64,000 nucleotides of DNA. It comes from Pseudocercospora fijiensis CIRAD86. Lineage: Eukaryota; Ascomycota; Dothideomycetes; Mycosphaerellales; Mycosphaerellaceae. Positions 34,140 through 47,353 of this stretch are shown piece by piece. Where the stretch lies: positions 8,367,735-8,431,734 of the forward strand of contig NW_006921532.1 of NCBI RefSeq assembly GCF_000340215.1, read 5' to 3'. The position numbers and the translations under genes were made by a program. The notes beneath the pieces are model-generated. The model had not been told where the DNA came from. It saw only the letters and a program-made list of their open reading frames with translations, and ran no database searches. Within the stretch, counting starts at the first letter, position 1. Each line of letters starts with the position of its first letter.

Positions 34140-37100
34140 TTATTTAGTCTCGGGGTCGTCTAGCTATAATTCTAGGCGGTCTTTATCGCTAGACTAGTTA
34201 GGTTCCTCGGAGTTAGAGTTAGATAGCTAGAAGTCTAGTTTACTATTAGAATCGGAATTAATATCGGAAACGCTCTATATATAGTTAATCCGTATATAAC
34301 CCTCCCTTTATTCTTAAGTTATTCCTAATAGCTTACTAAGACGAATCTAGGGATAGGCATAGTTCTTAGGCAGAACAGGATCTATAATAGCGGTAGGATC
34401 CTCCTCCCGATAGGCATCTAAGGACGATAGAGGGTCCGTAGAGGCACTAACTTCCTCCTCGGTCGGCGGAGGGCGGGCAGGTTCGCGTAACTTAACGATC
34501 TTCTTTAGATTGGCCCGAGGGTAAGAGTGCTTTAAGGTAGCACTATCTAGCTCCTAAAGAAGGTATACGGAACCCGAGTAAAGGACCTCCTTTACTCTAT
34601 AAGGACCCTTCTACTTAAAGGCTAGCTTATAGGAGTAACTATATTCTAGTTCGGACCGGTATAGAAGGACTATATCGCTAACCTTTAGAGGCTCCTAGTT
34701 AATAGTATTATAGTCGTCGAAATACTACTTAGCCTCCTTACGAAGGCGACGTTGTCGAGCAAGTCCCTCCTAAGAAGTAGTAGTTATATCCTTAAGAGCC
34801 TTAGCGCGTAGGGTAAGGAGATCTGCTCTAGTACGAACAGACCCCTAGTCGTAAACGCTATACGTACGGTAGGACAACTTAATCGGAAGAACGGCGTCCC
34901 TTCTAATTATAAGCTCTGCTAGCGTAAGTCTAGTCGTGTCGATAATAGTAGTTCGATCCGCCTAGAGAAGGGCTAGAACGTAGGTAGAGATAGGAACGGA
35001 CCTGTCGCTACTATTAGTTATCTTAGATAGGGCATTAATTAACGACCGATAGCCGCGCTTAATAATAGCATTCGACTAGGGATAGTATAGGGAGATGCGA
35101 ACGTTCTTAGCCCCGTATAAAACAAGTAGCGCTTAAACCTTCTTAGCTATATTGTTCGTAGCGTTGTCTAAGATAACCTTGTAAGGTATTCCCTAGCGGC
35201 AAAACAGATCCTTAAATAGGAAGGTAGCTATATTACGGGCATTAATAGTACCGCAACCTTTGTAGAAATAATAGGCCTCCGGCTATTAAGAAAGACCCTC
35301 TCGAATAATATATAGGCTATTATTGCGGCTAAGATAGACCCTATCGCTATACTACCGCTCCCTAACTAACTAGGTAGCAGGGATACGCAGCTCTCCTAGA
35401 CGCCGGTAGCTGTTCCTAAAGTTGCACTTAGGACAGCTCTTATAGTAGCGAGAGACATTAGCCTATACGCCGTCCTACTAGTAGCGTCGACGAAGGACAT
35501 CGAAAGTGCCCTCCGCCGCCCGGTAGCCGAGCTTATCGTAAACAGAGCGAAGGATTTCTTGTCGGGCTGCTAGATCGTTAATAATACGCTAGAGCGGTAT
35601 ATTAATTATAGCCTATCGCTAAAGGATACGATCTTTAATAAGGAACCTCCGAGAATAGCGAATAATACGACGGTATTAACTCCTTAATAGACTAGGAGCT
35701 CTCTTCGTATAGGTAAGGAAGTAGGCGATATTATAGAAGTCGTCGGAGTAGACCCTATTAAGGATATTATCCCTACCTAGTTCGCCTGCCTTAGTATCGT
35801 CCTAGTCCTCGCCGTTAGTAGCAGAGTCGTCGTTAGGCTAGTTACTAGGTTAGTCGTCGGCAGTAGACCTAGTAATTACTAGTATAGCATTAATATAGAA
35901 GGTAGTAAAGAAGGTGCGGTTAATAACCGCGTCGATATCCTCTTCTTCTATTATCTCGGCGATGTCTTCCTCTATAGCAGGCCTTCTAGAAAGGCTATCC
36001 GGTCTAGTATGCTTCTTACTAGGAACATAGAAGACGTCGAAATCAAACAAATAGATCTAGGTAACCTACCGAGCTATCGTAGAGTTAGGCAGGTCGGAGG
36101 CTATATAGTTAAGTTAATAGACTAGCGTCTAAGCGTCGACTTCTAAGCGAAAGAACACTCTAAAGAGCTAAGGTCGGAACTTCTTAAGAGCCTTGTAGAC
36201 ACTAAGGCACTCTCGCTTGCTAGTATCGTATCGGGCCTCGATAGGTTTCTATAGACCGGACTCGTACTAGATAGGGTAACGTAAGGAGGGCTCCTTACGA
36301 TTATACTATATTAGTATCTCGCCGTAGCCTTCCCCGCTCGAGTCGATAGCAACAATTAGTAGACCTACGCCTTCCGAGTAGTTAATAGAGGTAAGCGTAG
36401 GCGCGCTAACAAGTGCCTTAGTAACCTTGTCCTTAGCGGCTTAGTAAACGGAGGTCCATTTAAACTCTATATCCTTCTTAAGCAAGGCGTATAGAGGCTT
36501 GTATACTAACGCAAAGTTTTCGACCTAGATGCGGAAGTAGGAGACTACTCTAAGCTAGATCCGGACATCTTTCTAATAGGTAGGGTCTAGCTAGGACACA
36601 ATCTTTAGGACCCGTGCATTATTAGGATAGCGGCCGTTCTTATTAGTTACAAACCCGACAATGTTTATTCGTTTGCATAGGAGCTAAAGTTTCTCCCTAT
36701 ACACTATTAGGTTAGCTCGCTCTAGGTCGTAGAGGACACTATCGAGGTTCTAAATATGTTCGAGAAAGAACCTGCGGATACTAGGCTCTACTTCTTTATT
36801 ATCGTACCTAGTTTTAGGGCCCTTAATGCCGATGTCGTTAAGGAAAGGCATCGCTATATAGGAGATATAGGCCGCGAGGACTTAGTTTATAATGCGAACG
36901 AACTAGGCTACGGAGTTGGTTGCCCCTTATAGAAGGGTAGTTTGTCTATATAGCCTAAGAGGTGTCTCGAAACTAGTAAGGTCGCGGCTATTAGGATAGA
37001 GAGGGATCTAGTCGTAGCCCGAGAAAACATTAACTAGTAAGGCTACAATATAGTTAGCAAAAGCTTCCGAGAACCTATTAGTCTCCGGAGGGAGGTTAGC

Positions 37101-37840
37101 ATCTCTAATCGTAACTACGTTAAACTTTTGTATAGCGTTAATTAGACGGTACTTCTTTAGTTCCCTAGGAGCTGTCTTCTTCTAAACTAGGAAGTATAGG
37201 TTGCGATACGAGGCATAGGAAGGCTCTAAGGTGCTAGCCTTTATACGCTACCGTATTATGTCCTTAACTATACCTCTTAGGCTTAGGTTTAGCTTAAACC
37301 CTAGGTAAGCCTAAGGCTTATACTCGATCGTTCGGATCCTCTATAGAGGGGCAACCTCCGGGTTAATCCTGCCTAGATACGTAAAGTTATATACTAATAC
37401 GGCTTCGCGGTTATATAGAAGCTCGTATAGCAAATCTAGTTTAAGATCCGAAAGCTCGATGCTAGGTTTGATATTCGCTAGTCTCTCCGGCGTTAACCTC
37501 GATCCCCTAGGAATAGCGGAGAACTTTTTAGTAATATACCTCTAGTCGTATAGACTATCCCTAGGTGTTAATATCGCTTCGCGGTTAAGGCACTTTTGTC
37601 GCTAGTTAGGATTTCCGCTAGGATTAGACCTATCGGTTATATATACGCTACCTTTTACGGGCTTAATCTTGTTAGCTACCCTCTTATATAGGGTATATAT
37701 ACTAACCGCTCGTAATACCCGAGCTCTCTCTCTTTAACGTTAGGCCCGGAGATTAGCGCAATAGAACAGCGCGTAAACTTTATTAGAAGTCTCCTTTAGT
37801 CGGTAGGTATATAGCTAGTAATCCTAATTTATAATTCCGG
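34140..37840 (-). pseudogene. Element B pol (RT, RNase H, integrase), RIP-degraded
   Basis: The minus-strand frame reads as gypsy pol. The RT region is around 36.6-37.3 kb (LVQKKTAPRELKKYRLINAI, NVFSGYD). The RNase H/tether region ends YVPSKKHTRPDSLSRR at about 36000-36035. The integrase zinc-binding domain at about 35400-35530 reads YDKLGYRAAEGTFDV then SRYYKSCPKCNFRNS, with His changed to Tyr and Trp codons changed to TAG. It ends near 34142. The pattern of changes is what RIP produces at CpA sites. Inactive. Confidence 0.82.
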
Positions 37841-37856
37841 CGAAAACGTTAGATTC

Positions 37857-37883
37857 CTAATAACACCCCCGGGGTAGCATTAG
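37857..37883. repeat. Palindrome, copy 4
   Basis: A CTAATAACACCCCC/GGGGTAGCATTAG motif between the pol and gag blocks of element B. The right arm keeps the CpA that RIP would remove. Confidence 0.9.
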
Positions 37884-37889
37884 CTCGGC

Positions 37890-40770
37890 GTTCTAATTAG
37901 TTAGTTCGGATTCGGGTAGATCCGCTTCCGGCGGCGATACCTGCGATAGCATTATTACCGAGATTCGTACACTAGGTAGTCGTTGCACTGTTATACTCGC
38001 TATCGCTTCGAGCATTCGTCTCCTTAGTATAAAGCCTAGAAACTAGCCTTATTATACGGAGCGGCGCACCTCTAGATATAACCTATTCAAGCTACATTAA
38101 CTTATAGCGCAGATTGCCGGTCTTATAACCGCGCTATAGCGTTTCCTAAAGAGCGCTTAGAAGTAGCAAGGATATCCTCGTAGGACTTGTAGCTAGTGTT
38201 TCCGATATAACTAGTAAATACGACTCGGTTGCCCTTCTAGTTAGCGATAGTTCCTTCCTAGGAGCTATCGTCGCAGTTGCGCTAGATATCCCGGGTTATA
38301 TAAGACTATAGTCGACCTAGAATAATTAGCGTGTTCGGGTTAGCGGCAATCTAGAAGGTAAAGGAAAAGTATATGCCGAAAGCGTCTACTATAACATTAT
38401 AGTAGGCACCTACTAGCGCAACCTCCCTATTCACTCCCTACATACTAAGGGAAATATCTCTATTTATTAGCAGTCGGAGCTGTTTGGCCTAGCGCTTACT
38501 TATAATAAGTAACTCTAAACCGTTATTAAGCATTGCTAGCAACTACTAACTATAGCTTCCGATAGTAACTTAAATATAGATAGCGGGAACGACGGCAAAG
38601 GAACGGGTAACTGCGGAAAGGTCTATATTATTAGAGATAGAGTAAAGTTCCTTAGGTCGAGGAGGTCCTACTCGACCGATTTGTTAGCCTATAAACCGGA
38701 CAGCCTTAATAGAAACTAAAACCGAAGCAGAGTCGGCATTATTATTATCCCCTCGGCCTATCTCCTTAATCCCCTCTTCGTTAGCATTATCGATAGTCTC
38801 CTAGCTTTCGTAGGTTACTAATTCGCCTTCTACTAACTCCTAGGCCCCTAAAAATTTAGGAAGGAACTATAGGGAAGAGACGTCGATATAGTCCTCCTGC
38901 CCCTATTTACGTCGGAGAGCTACAAGGTCTTTTATAAAGGTAGCATCGTTAGGAATCCGGCTCTAGAATAGGTTAGTAGGCAAACCGTATACTAGAAGCT
39001 CCCTTATAGACACGTTAGATTTGAGGTCTAGGAACTATAAAGCCTAGAAGAGAGCATTTGCCTTTATGTCGTAAGAGTTAGTAGGCCCGGTACTATACTT
39101 CTTTATATACCTATTAAAGCGAAAGCTCTTTAGGTCGGCTAACTTTCGCTTGTAGGCCGGCGGGTTAGCTAGGCCTAGGGTACTACTAAGGTCGGTAGCA
39201 GCATCCTCTATATCGACATCTAGAGTTTCTAGTACCTCCGGAGTAGCTATACTAGCTCGGGTTGCACGGTCTTTAGCTGTCTAGAGTGTTTTAGTCTTAG
39301 CGACTAATTCTCGCTGTTTCTTAGCCTTATTAGCTGCCTACTTCTTAAGTATCCTAGTAGGGGCTGCCGCACTAGGGCGGGTAGGGTTCTGCGGGCTCTT
39401 GCCCTTGCCCTAGGACTAGGTTTAGGACCTTGTAGCAGCGTAGACATCTATACTGTTCTTAGTAACCGCGTAAACATTAGTAACTACGTCCGGGTCCTAA
39501 GACACAAAGTTGACTTTAATAGGCTTAGTAGTACTATTACTGCTCCGCTCCTTAACCTGTTTTGCCCTAACCTTCTAAGTTTCTCGTTTAGTAATAGCGG
39601 CGAGGGTACTGTTCCTAGTGTCCTTAAACTCGATCTTGCTACTATACTTCTTCTCTAGAAGACTCCTAAGTTAAGGCAGCTTCGGAGCTCTGCGATCCTA
39701 CTCGAAGTTAATCTTGTCGCCGGTGTCGGTATAGTAGAACCGACTATTTACTTATATAACGAGCTTCCTCTTAAGAAGCTCTTTCTAGACAAGGCAGTCT
39801 AATTAAACATATTTGAAACCGCCGCATATCTAGCACTTGCTATCTAAGTTAGAATAGATCTTTCGTATAGCGTAGACGTTAACTAAAGGGGCCTTAGGGT
39901 AGTTAGGATCGGAAATCTAGTAGACCGGTAGTACATCCTTTAGTATACTAGTATTAATAACCTCCCTAACTCGCTATAGTGCTTTCGTATTAAGGTTGAG
40001 CTAGGCTAGGGACTTAGCTAAGTCCGCAACGTCCTAAGAATGCTTAGTAACGGTAGGAGTTACGGTACTAGGACTACTTTGCGATTTAGGAAGAAACTTA
40101 GGCCCTCTAGTTCCCGAGGCATCGTTCCTTACCTAGGCTAGGTTATTCCGGTCCTCGCCGTAAATGAACTTCTTTACATCGGCGGAGCTATTAATATCGT
40201 CCTTAACAGCCTCTAGGACCTCTTTGTACTTCCTAAAGGTCTTAGGATTAGCTTCGCTAAGCTTATAGCGACGGAAGACACGCTTAGCCGTAGACTACGG
40301 CAACCCTTTAAGGAGCAGCCTCGTTCTCTAAGAATTCTCGAGGTCCTGCTAGTCGATGCCGTCCGCTAACTTAACAAACTCGCGGACGTACTCCTTTAGG
40401 TCGTTATCTTCGGTGCGCCTCTCTATATAGAGGTTCTTAAGCTACGTACGACTGCCTTTAATACGACGGCTGTCGCGATCCCGATACTCCCTTATAAAGG
40501 CCTATTTGAAGACCTCCTAGTCGGCATTAGACTTGTCGTCCTTTTCTAGGTAGCTAACTAGGGTTCTAAGGGTTTAGTAAAGCTTAGTAATAGTAGTCCT
40601 CGTAAGGGACCGGACCTTATACTAGTCCGACTCCTCTTCGAGCCCGTACTCGGCTAAGTTGTCCTTAAAGCGTTCTACGTACGCCGTAGCGTTCTACCCT
40701 TCGAATAAAGGGATTCTAACGGAGAAGGTTAGTTTGCCCTTAAATTATCTTTATAACGACATTGTAGAGA
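37890..40770 (-). pseudogene. Element B gag-like polyprotein, RIP-degraded
   Basis: The minus-strand frame starts near 40760. A capsid-like region (ERFKDNLAEYGLEEESD near 40625-40680; LKEYVREFVKLADGID near 40360-40410) precedes a zinc knuckle at about 39795-39845 (CQICGGFKY, then DC; His is now Tyr). The continuation to about 37.9 kb could contain the protease. Stops are RIP-type TAG/TAA throughout. Confidence 0.75.
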
Positions 40771-41044
40771 GCCTCGGGCGTAGAAGGCTCGATAGCCCCT
40801 AGTTCGACGGCGCTTATAACAACTAGTCGTCGCCTAATTTCTTCGTTAATAGAGTCCGGTAGGTTATTAGATTCCGAAGATTCCGCTAATTCGTAATGCT
40901 CGTTTTCGCTAGAGCTAGAGCTTATTCGATTGTCGTAAAGTAGTTAAAATAAAATGCTATAGGAAAGTGTTTTTAGTATATATTATAAGTTTGGTTTGTT
41001 TCGATATTGCTATACGAGAGAATAGTATGCTAGGCTGTTTTCTT

Positions 41045-41071
41045 CTAATGTTACCCTCGGGGTAGTATTAG
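41045..41071. repeat. Palindrome, copy 5
   Basis: A CTAATGTTACCCT/CGGGGTAGTATTAG motif in the 5' leader of element B, between its 5' LTR and gag. Confidence 0.9.
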
Positions 41072-41726
41072 AATTTAGCCTCCTAGGGGTCGCCTATATA
41101 CCCCTAGGAGCTAAGTTTAGTATTAGACAAAAGCCGCTTAGAGGGAGAGACTGCAATCTCTATTTATACCTAGATCCTAGAAACTAGCTCGTATCTCCTT
41201 TAGCTAGGCGGGGGGGGGCGGGGACTTTCTTTTTCTAGTAGAAGGCTAAGTACTGTCCGAACGAGGCAGCGAATCCTAAAACAATCTACCCGGTTAATAG
41301 GGGAACTGTCTAGGCATCCGACCTGTAATCTAGAAATTGCTATCGTATAGATAGTCTTAGCAAACTAAGCAAGGCCGATAGGTAATTAGTCTATTTCCTC
41401 CTTAGGCGGGCGGTAGCTTATCTCGAGTAAGCGGTACTAAATAGGTCTTCGACCCGGAGCCGAGTCCTTAGAAGCTAGCTATAGTTATAGACTAGGCCCT
41501 AAGCTATAACAGTCCTAAGGGTTTGCAGCTTTTCGGGGTCAAAGCGATGCCCTCGTTAAGAGGTTTCTCTGCTTATCGTAACGGCCCCTTAAGATACTTC
41601 GGTATCGTCCGTATCGTAGGCTCTTATCGTACCCTCGCTTCGGTTATAGCTATTCGTACCTAGAGACTACCTTTAACATACCCGAACCTGTTAGATATAA
41701 AGAGATAGCCCTACCTTTAGCTCTAA

Positions 41727-42004
41727 TAAAGGACGGAAACTAACACTACTACTACTACTTATAGCAATAGTATAGGCTACTAAGGGTAACATAACCTATA
41801 GCAATATAGGCAGCTATGTTTAGCAAGATAGGATAACGAGACTGTCGCTTAGGCTAATAACTAGAGCCCTGTAACATAGGCATTGTAGAAGTGTAATATA
41901 AACAATGTGCTATACGAGGTTAATGCTCTATCTATAATGTAGAAGGAGGCCTCTTATATAGGCTTAAAACTAGCCTATAGGTGTAGGGCCGGTTACTAGC
42001 CAAT
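41727..42004 (-). repeat. Element B 5' LTR (right copy)
   Basis: 278 bp, partner of 29795-30072. Element A sequence resumes at 42005 after the ACTAG duplication. Confidence 0.9.
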
Positions 42005-42066
42005 ACTAGACTAATATCTACTAATTCCGCTATATCCGTATCTTAGGGGCTAATAATATATTATTA

Positions 42067-43420
42067 GTGTTACCCCCTATTATAATAGCCGGCTTATCGC
42101 GAAGCAACAACAACCGTACTGCCGCTAGCAGCGCTAGCAATAATAACGCTAGTAGTATAGTGCCTACTAAAGTGCCTACTAAAGCACCTGCTAAAGTGCC
42201 TCCTACTAAAGGGCCTGCTACTAAGCCTACTAAAGAAGAACCTATAATCCTAGGTAACGATCTAGAATTGCCTGTTAACGACATTCTTAATAACATTGTC
42301 AATCGACGATATAGCTAGCTAGCCTTTAGCCTCTAGCTAGTAGCGAGACTTTAGGAAGCTACCCGAAACAGGCTTACTACCCTACGTTAAGAACAATAGC
42401 TAAAGGATAATCTCCTCGAGATTCGCCGCCTATAGGAAGCCCTAACAACTACTGCTAGGCTAGAACTAGTAGTAGGACCTTCTATTTAAAAGAAGGATAC
42501 TAAGCTTAAGGACTATACTATATTTAATAGCTCTAGTCGAAAATAGTATAACGACTATATTCGTAACTATAAACTCAACTAGCGCAATATACTAAGAGCG
42601 CTACTAGACGACTACTCCTTAGTCGTACATGCTATGCAGTATATTAATAGCGACCTAAAGCGTATATAGGATAACTATTTCGACTCCCTCGACGACTAGA
42701 CCGCTATTTAGTAGCAGACCTACAAAACTATTATACTAGACACCCTTAGAAACCCTATACTAAGGCAATAATACGCTTAGGACTAATACCTTCGAGCTAA
42801 ACAAAAGACTAATTAATCGGCCCGCTTATTTAAGGCCTATTTAAAGACCCTCGAGGACGATCTACTAGCTAAGACCGACTCTATCTAGATTTCCGAAATA
42901 CGCCCTAAATTGCGATAGGAATTGGTCCTTAAATTGGACCGCCGCCGTGTGTTTGAACAGACTAACCTAATACGCATTTAATTTATAGTCGAGGTAGAAA
43001 TAGCTAAACGAGCTATCTAGCTCTAGCAACGACTAGAGTTAAGGATCCGACCTACTAGCAACCGTAGCAACCGTAGCCGCGGAGGAAACTAAGGTTCCTA
43101 CTAGGACAACAATACTAACAATAGGAATAGTAACAATCGTAGAAGAAGCCGTAGCCGGCGGCTATATAGAGGAGGCCGCGATAGGGGCCGTAGAAGGGGC
43201 TCGTATCCCTATAGTACTAATCGCTCGGCTAACAATAGCGGCAATAGCTATAGCAATCCCCTAACCGGACTAAAGTGCTTTAATTGTAATAGCACTAGCT
43301 ATCTACTAGGCTAATGCGACAAACCTAAGGACTAGGCTCGAATCGACCGTGCTACCGCTAAGTACCGAAAGCACCTCTTAGTAGCTAACGCTACCTCTAT
43401 AGGCTAACCTTCGAAAAAAG
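42067..43420 (+). pseudogene. Element A gag, RIP-degraded
   Basis: The plus-strand frame opens at 42067-42318 with a Pro/Lys/Thr-rich leader (repeated KVPTKAPAKVP), continues through a capsid-like region with TAG stops, an Arg/Gly/Asn-rich segment near 43080-43250, and a zinc knuckle CFNCNSTSYLLGQC near 43277-43320 (His changed to Tyr). Confidence 0.82.
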
Positions 43421-43429
43421 AGTAAGCGC

Positions 43430-46400
43430 CGCACTAACTGTTAGCCTCGTACGGCGTAAGACTATCGATATTATACTAGCTATTACACGTACCTGTCTTA
43501 TATCTAGGCCCGATACTAACTATAAGGCAAAGGTTATACTAGACCCCGGAAATTCAGTTAGCGCCCTTATTAGCTATTACCTAGCTAAGCAATTAGACCT
43601 TCGATAACTGCCGAAGACTAACCTACTAACCCTTGCTTAGTTTAATAACGCTCGGCACTTAACCTATAGAGCCTACTATGTTCCTATAGTTCTAAAAGAC
43701 GACCTCGGAAATAAACGCCTACTAAACTTTACTGCCTACGCGGTAGACATAGATAGCCTCCTATCCGATATTGTTATTAGCAACCCTGTTCTTAAGTACT
43801 ATACTATAGTTATAGACCTAGGTAGCTAATAGTAGCGATTTGGAATCGCTAGGAAAGAGGACATTAAACACATTAATGTTAGCGAGTGCCCTAACGACAT
43901 TAGGGTCCTATTTATTAGCAACCTAACCCTAGCTAATCCGACTACCGACCTACTTAGTAGGGATAACGAAGAACCTATGCCCCCTAACGGCATAGACCCT
44001 AATTAGCTCGAACGCATACTAGAGCCTATTCGAGAGACCTATATTAATGTGTTTAAACACTATTTAGTATCGACATTGCCTATGTTTAAGGAGACAGATT
44101 ATAAGATTAATATTATAGAGGGCAAAGAGGTTCCTTTTAGTCCCCTCTATAACCTTAGTAAACGAGAGCTCGCTGTATTACGTAAGTACCTAGAGGAAAA
44201 CCTAGCTAACAGTCGCATTCGGTATAGTAATAGCCCTGCTAGTGTACTAATCCTATTTGTTCTAAAGAAGGATAGTAGCCTACGGTTATACGTCGATTAT
44301 CGTAGACTTAATACTATTACTATTAAAGACCGCTATCCACTTCCGCTTATTAATAAGACCCTCGATCGCCTTTCTAGCGCTTACTACTATACTATACTAG
44401 ACATTAAGGATGCGTACTATCGTATCTGTATTCGTAAGGGCGACGAATAGAAAACAGCCTTCCGTACTCGCTATAGCTATTTCGAATACTTAGTTATACT
44501 ATTCGGCTTAGCTAATGCCCCTATAATATTCTAGTCCTATATTAATCGGGCCCTTTCGGGTCTATTAGACTATCTCTATATAGTCTACCTAGATAACATC
44601 CTAGTTTATATATATTTACCTAATATTGTAGAACACTAGGCCGTAGTACGTAAGGTCCTCGACCGCCTGCGAGCCTATAGACTATATTGCAAACCTTCTA
44701 AATGCACCTTTGCTACTAAAGAGGTGTTATTCCTTAGCTTCCTTATTTCAACCGAGGGTGTTAAGGCTGATTCTAACCGGATTAAAACAATTACTAAATA
44801 GCCTATTCCTACGTCTATTAAAGAGCTTTAATTATTCCTAGGTTTTGCTAACTTCTACCGTCGGTTTATTAAGGGCTATTTACGGCATATAATGCCCCTA
44901 ACTAAGCTCACTAAAACTAAGGCTAACCTAACTAGAGAGTTTAAATAGACTAATAGAGCACAAGCCGCTTTTAACGGCCTAAAGCAACGCTTTACTAATG
45001 TCCCCTTATTGCACTATTTCGTACTAAGCAAGCAGATCCGAATTAAAACTAACGCTTTATAGTTCGCTATATTAGCTATTATGTTATAGTAGGCTAATAA
45101 TACCTATTAGCACCCGATTGCCTTCTTTTTACAGAAGATAATCGATATAGAACGTCGGTACGAGACCTACGAGTAAGAGCTCCTAGCAATCGTAGAAGCC
45201 TTTAAGTACTAGCGCTATTATCTCGATAGTGCTTAGCATCCTATTTAGGTCTATACGGACTATAACAACCTCCGTAGAATTACGAAGGTTACTAGGGTTA
45301 TAGGTCGACAGGCTAGATAGGCCGTCTACCTCGCTAGGTTCGATTTTAATATATTATATCGGCTAGGCGTAAGTAACCCTACTAATAGCCTATCGAGGCG
45401 ACCCGATTACGATAGCGAAACCTAATATATTAATTCTCTATTTCTAACCCTGTAGTATAAGATTGCTATAGACCTTGCTATAAAGTAGGCGTAGGATAAG
45501 CGGACTTCCGGACCCCGCGGCGACAACAAATACTATAGTAGAGTTGTCGTTCTTCTAGTGTACGTTAAAAAGGACGTAGATCGCTCGAGCTATAACGACT
45601 CGATTAAAGATATTGCTATCTATAGCGACAGCACTATAGAAGAGGTTGTAGTTAATCCGGCTGCTAGTGCTATTAGATATATATAATGCATACCTCGTTC
45701 GATAGCGAGGGTGCTATTAAATAACCTTACAAATAGGGATAGTTAATCGTTTATAGATAAGCTATTGCGTGCTTAGTAGAGGGACGCCTTTACTGTCGAG
45801 CGTATTAATAGGCTTGTAAGTAGGCGGGCGACCCGATCTAGTAAGAGTAATAACAATTAGTCGATCGACGATAAAGGTTACTTAAAGTTTAAGGGCAGAT
45901 ACTATATCCCCGCTAAACAATCGATTAGACAAGAGCTTTTAAAGAGGCACTATAATAGTGAACTCGCTAGTTACTATAGCATAGAGAGGTCGTACGAGTT
46001 ACTATCGCGTATATACTACTAGCCGAATAGTAAGCGGTATATAAAGGAGTATATGCAGACCTATGCAGTATGCTAGCGAGTTAAAGCACTAAAGTACTTA
46101 CTATTTAGCGAGTTGTCTTTACTCCCTGTTCTAAAGAAGCCATTTATAGAGCTTATAATAGATTTCATTATAGGTCTTCCCCCTACTAAGCGAAGAGGAA
46201 GCAAAGACATCTTTAACGCTATCCTAGTCGTCGTAGACCGATTTACTAAGGGCGCTCGTTACATCCCTACTAGGAAGGATTAGACAGCTATTAACTTAGC
46301 TAAGTTACTATAGAATAACATCTTCTATAGCTATTAGGGAACCCCTAAGGGGATAGTCTCTAACCGAGGCTCGATATTTATATCTTACTATTAGAGTAAG

Positions 46401-47297
46401 ATATGCCTATAGCTAAGACTCAAGCATCGCCTGTCTATAGCATTCTATCTATAAATAGATAGCTAGACCGAGAGGCAGAATGCTACGCTGCAGCAGTACC
46501 TACGTAGCTACATTAATAAGAACCCTAACGACTAGGTTAACCTCCTACAACTAGCGGAATTCGTATATAATAACAGTGTCTACTTATCTACTAAGGTGTT
46601 ACCTTATTTCGCTATAATAGGCTAAAACGCTACTATACTACAAGACCCCTTGTCGCTCGAGGCCGAGCGTAAGGAAAGGGAAGCGGGTTAAGGTCAACCT
46701 AAAACACTAGCGGCTATTAAGAGGGTTTAGAAGATGCGAGAAATTTACGCTAACATAGCTAATAAACTAGCAAAGGCCTAGGCCTATTAGAAGGCCTACT
46801 ATAACAAACACTATATACTAATAACCTTTAAGCAAGGCGATATAGTTATGCTTAGTACGAAGAACCTCCGTATCCGTAAACACCTATCCCCTAATAGCAA
46901 AACAAGGCCTAAGCTCGTACTAAGATATATTAGCCTATTCCGTATTCGAGAAGTTAAGGGCTCCTCCGTATAGGCCTATTAGTTATAGCTTCTACCTTAT
47001 TACACTATCTATAATACCTTCTACGTATCCCTCCTTAAACTATACTACTAGCGTAAAGGCGATAAAGCGCCTACTAAGTTAGAAGAAGTCTTAGCTAATA
47101 GTAAAGAGCTATAGTCTATAGAACGTATCCTAAAGCATCGGACTAGGTAGGGCAAGAAGGAGTACCTATTAAGATAGTAAGGCTATTTACCTAAATAGGA
47201 CTTATAGGAGGCTAAAGACTCGTTTAAGGATATAACTAAGTTGTTAGATAAATATTGGACTAGCGTAAAGAACACGAAGAAGGCTAAGAGCTTATAA
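43430..47297 (+). pseudogene. Element A pol with C-terminal chromodomain, RIP-degraded
   Basis: A protease-like part comes first, then RT. A 133-codon island at 44049-44450 is still open, with [25 protein letters not shown] and DAYYRI. RT continues as YLDNILVY (the YxDD motif with Asp changed to Asn) near 44580-44610. RNase H lies near 45.0-45.4 kb, ending NSLSRRPDYDSET. The integrase core near 46.1-46.4 kb reads IIGLPPTKRRGSKDIF and VVDRFTKGARYI. A chromodomain-like SIERILKHR...GKKEYLLR at about 47114-47180 places A among chromoviruses, which use that module to target chromatin. Numerous TAG/TAA codons make it inactive. Confidence 0.88.
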
Positions 47298-47326
47298 TGC
47301 CTATAATATTACTACTAAGCCTAGGA

Positions 47327-47353
47327 TTAATACTACCCCTAGGGTGCTATTAG
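47327..47353. repeat. Palindrome, copy 6 (in element A)
   Basis: A TTAATACTACCCC/TAGGGTGCTATTAG motif about 30 bases after the end of the A pol frame. Confidence 0.8.

Larger units (their letters stand above)
29795..42004 (-). mobile_element. Ty3/gypsy retrotransposon B, 12.2 kb, three reading frames
   Basis: LTRs of 278 bp lie at 29795-30072 and 41727-42004. The target duplication ACTAG is at 29790-29794 and 42005-42009, inside the leader of element A. Orientation is minus: gag is near the right LTR, pol follows, and a purine-rich tract (minus-strand AAAGAAAGGGAGGGA, about 30074-30088) abuts the left LTR. Between pol and that tract is an additional long degraded reading frame (ORF3). All frames are riddled with TAG/TAA. 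Length is about twice that of a usual gypsy element. Confidence 0.9.
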
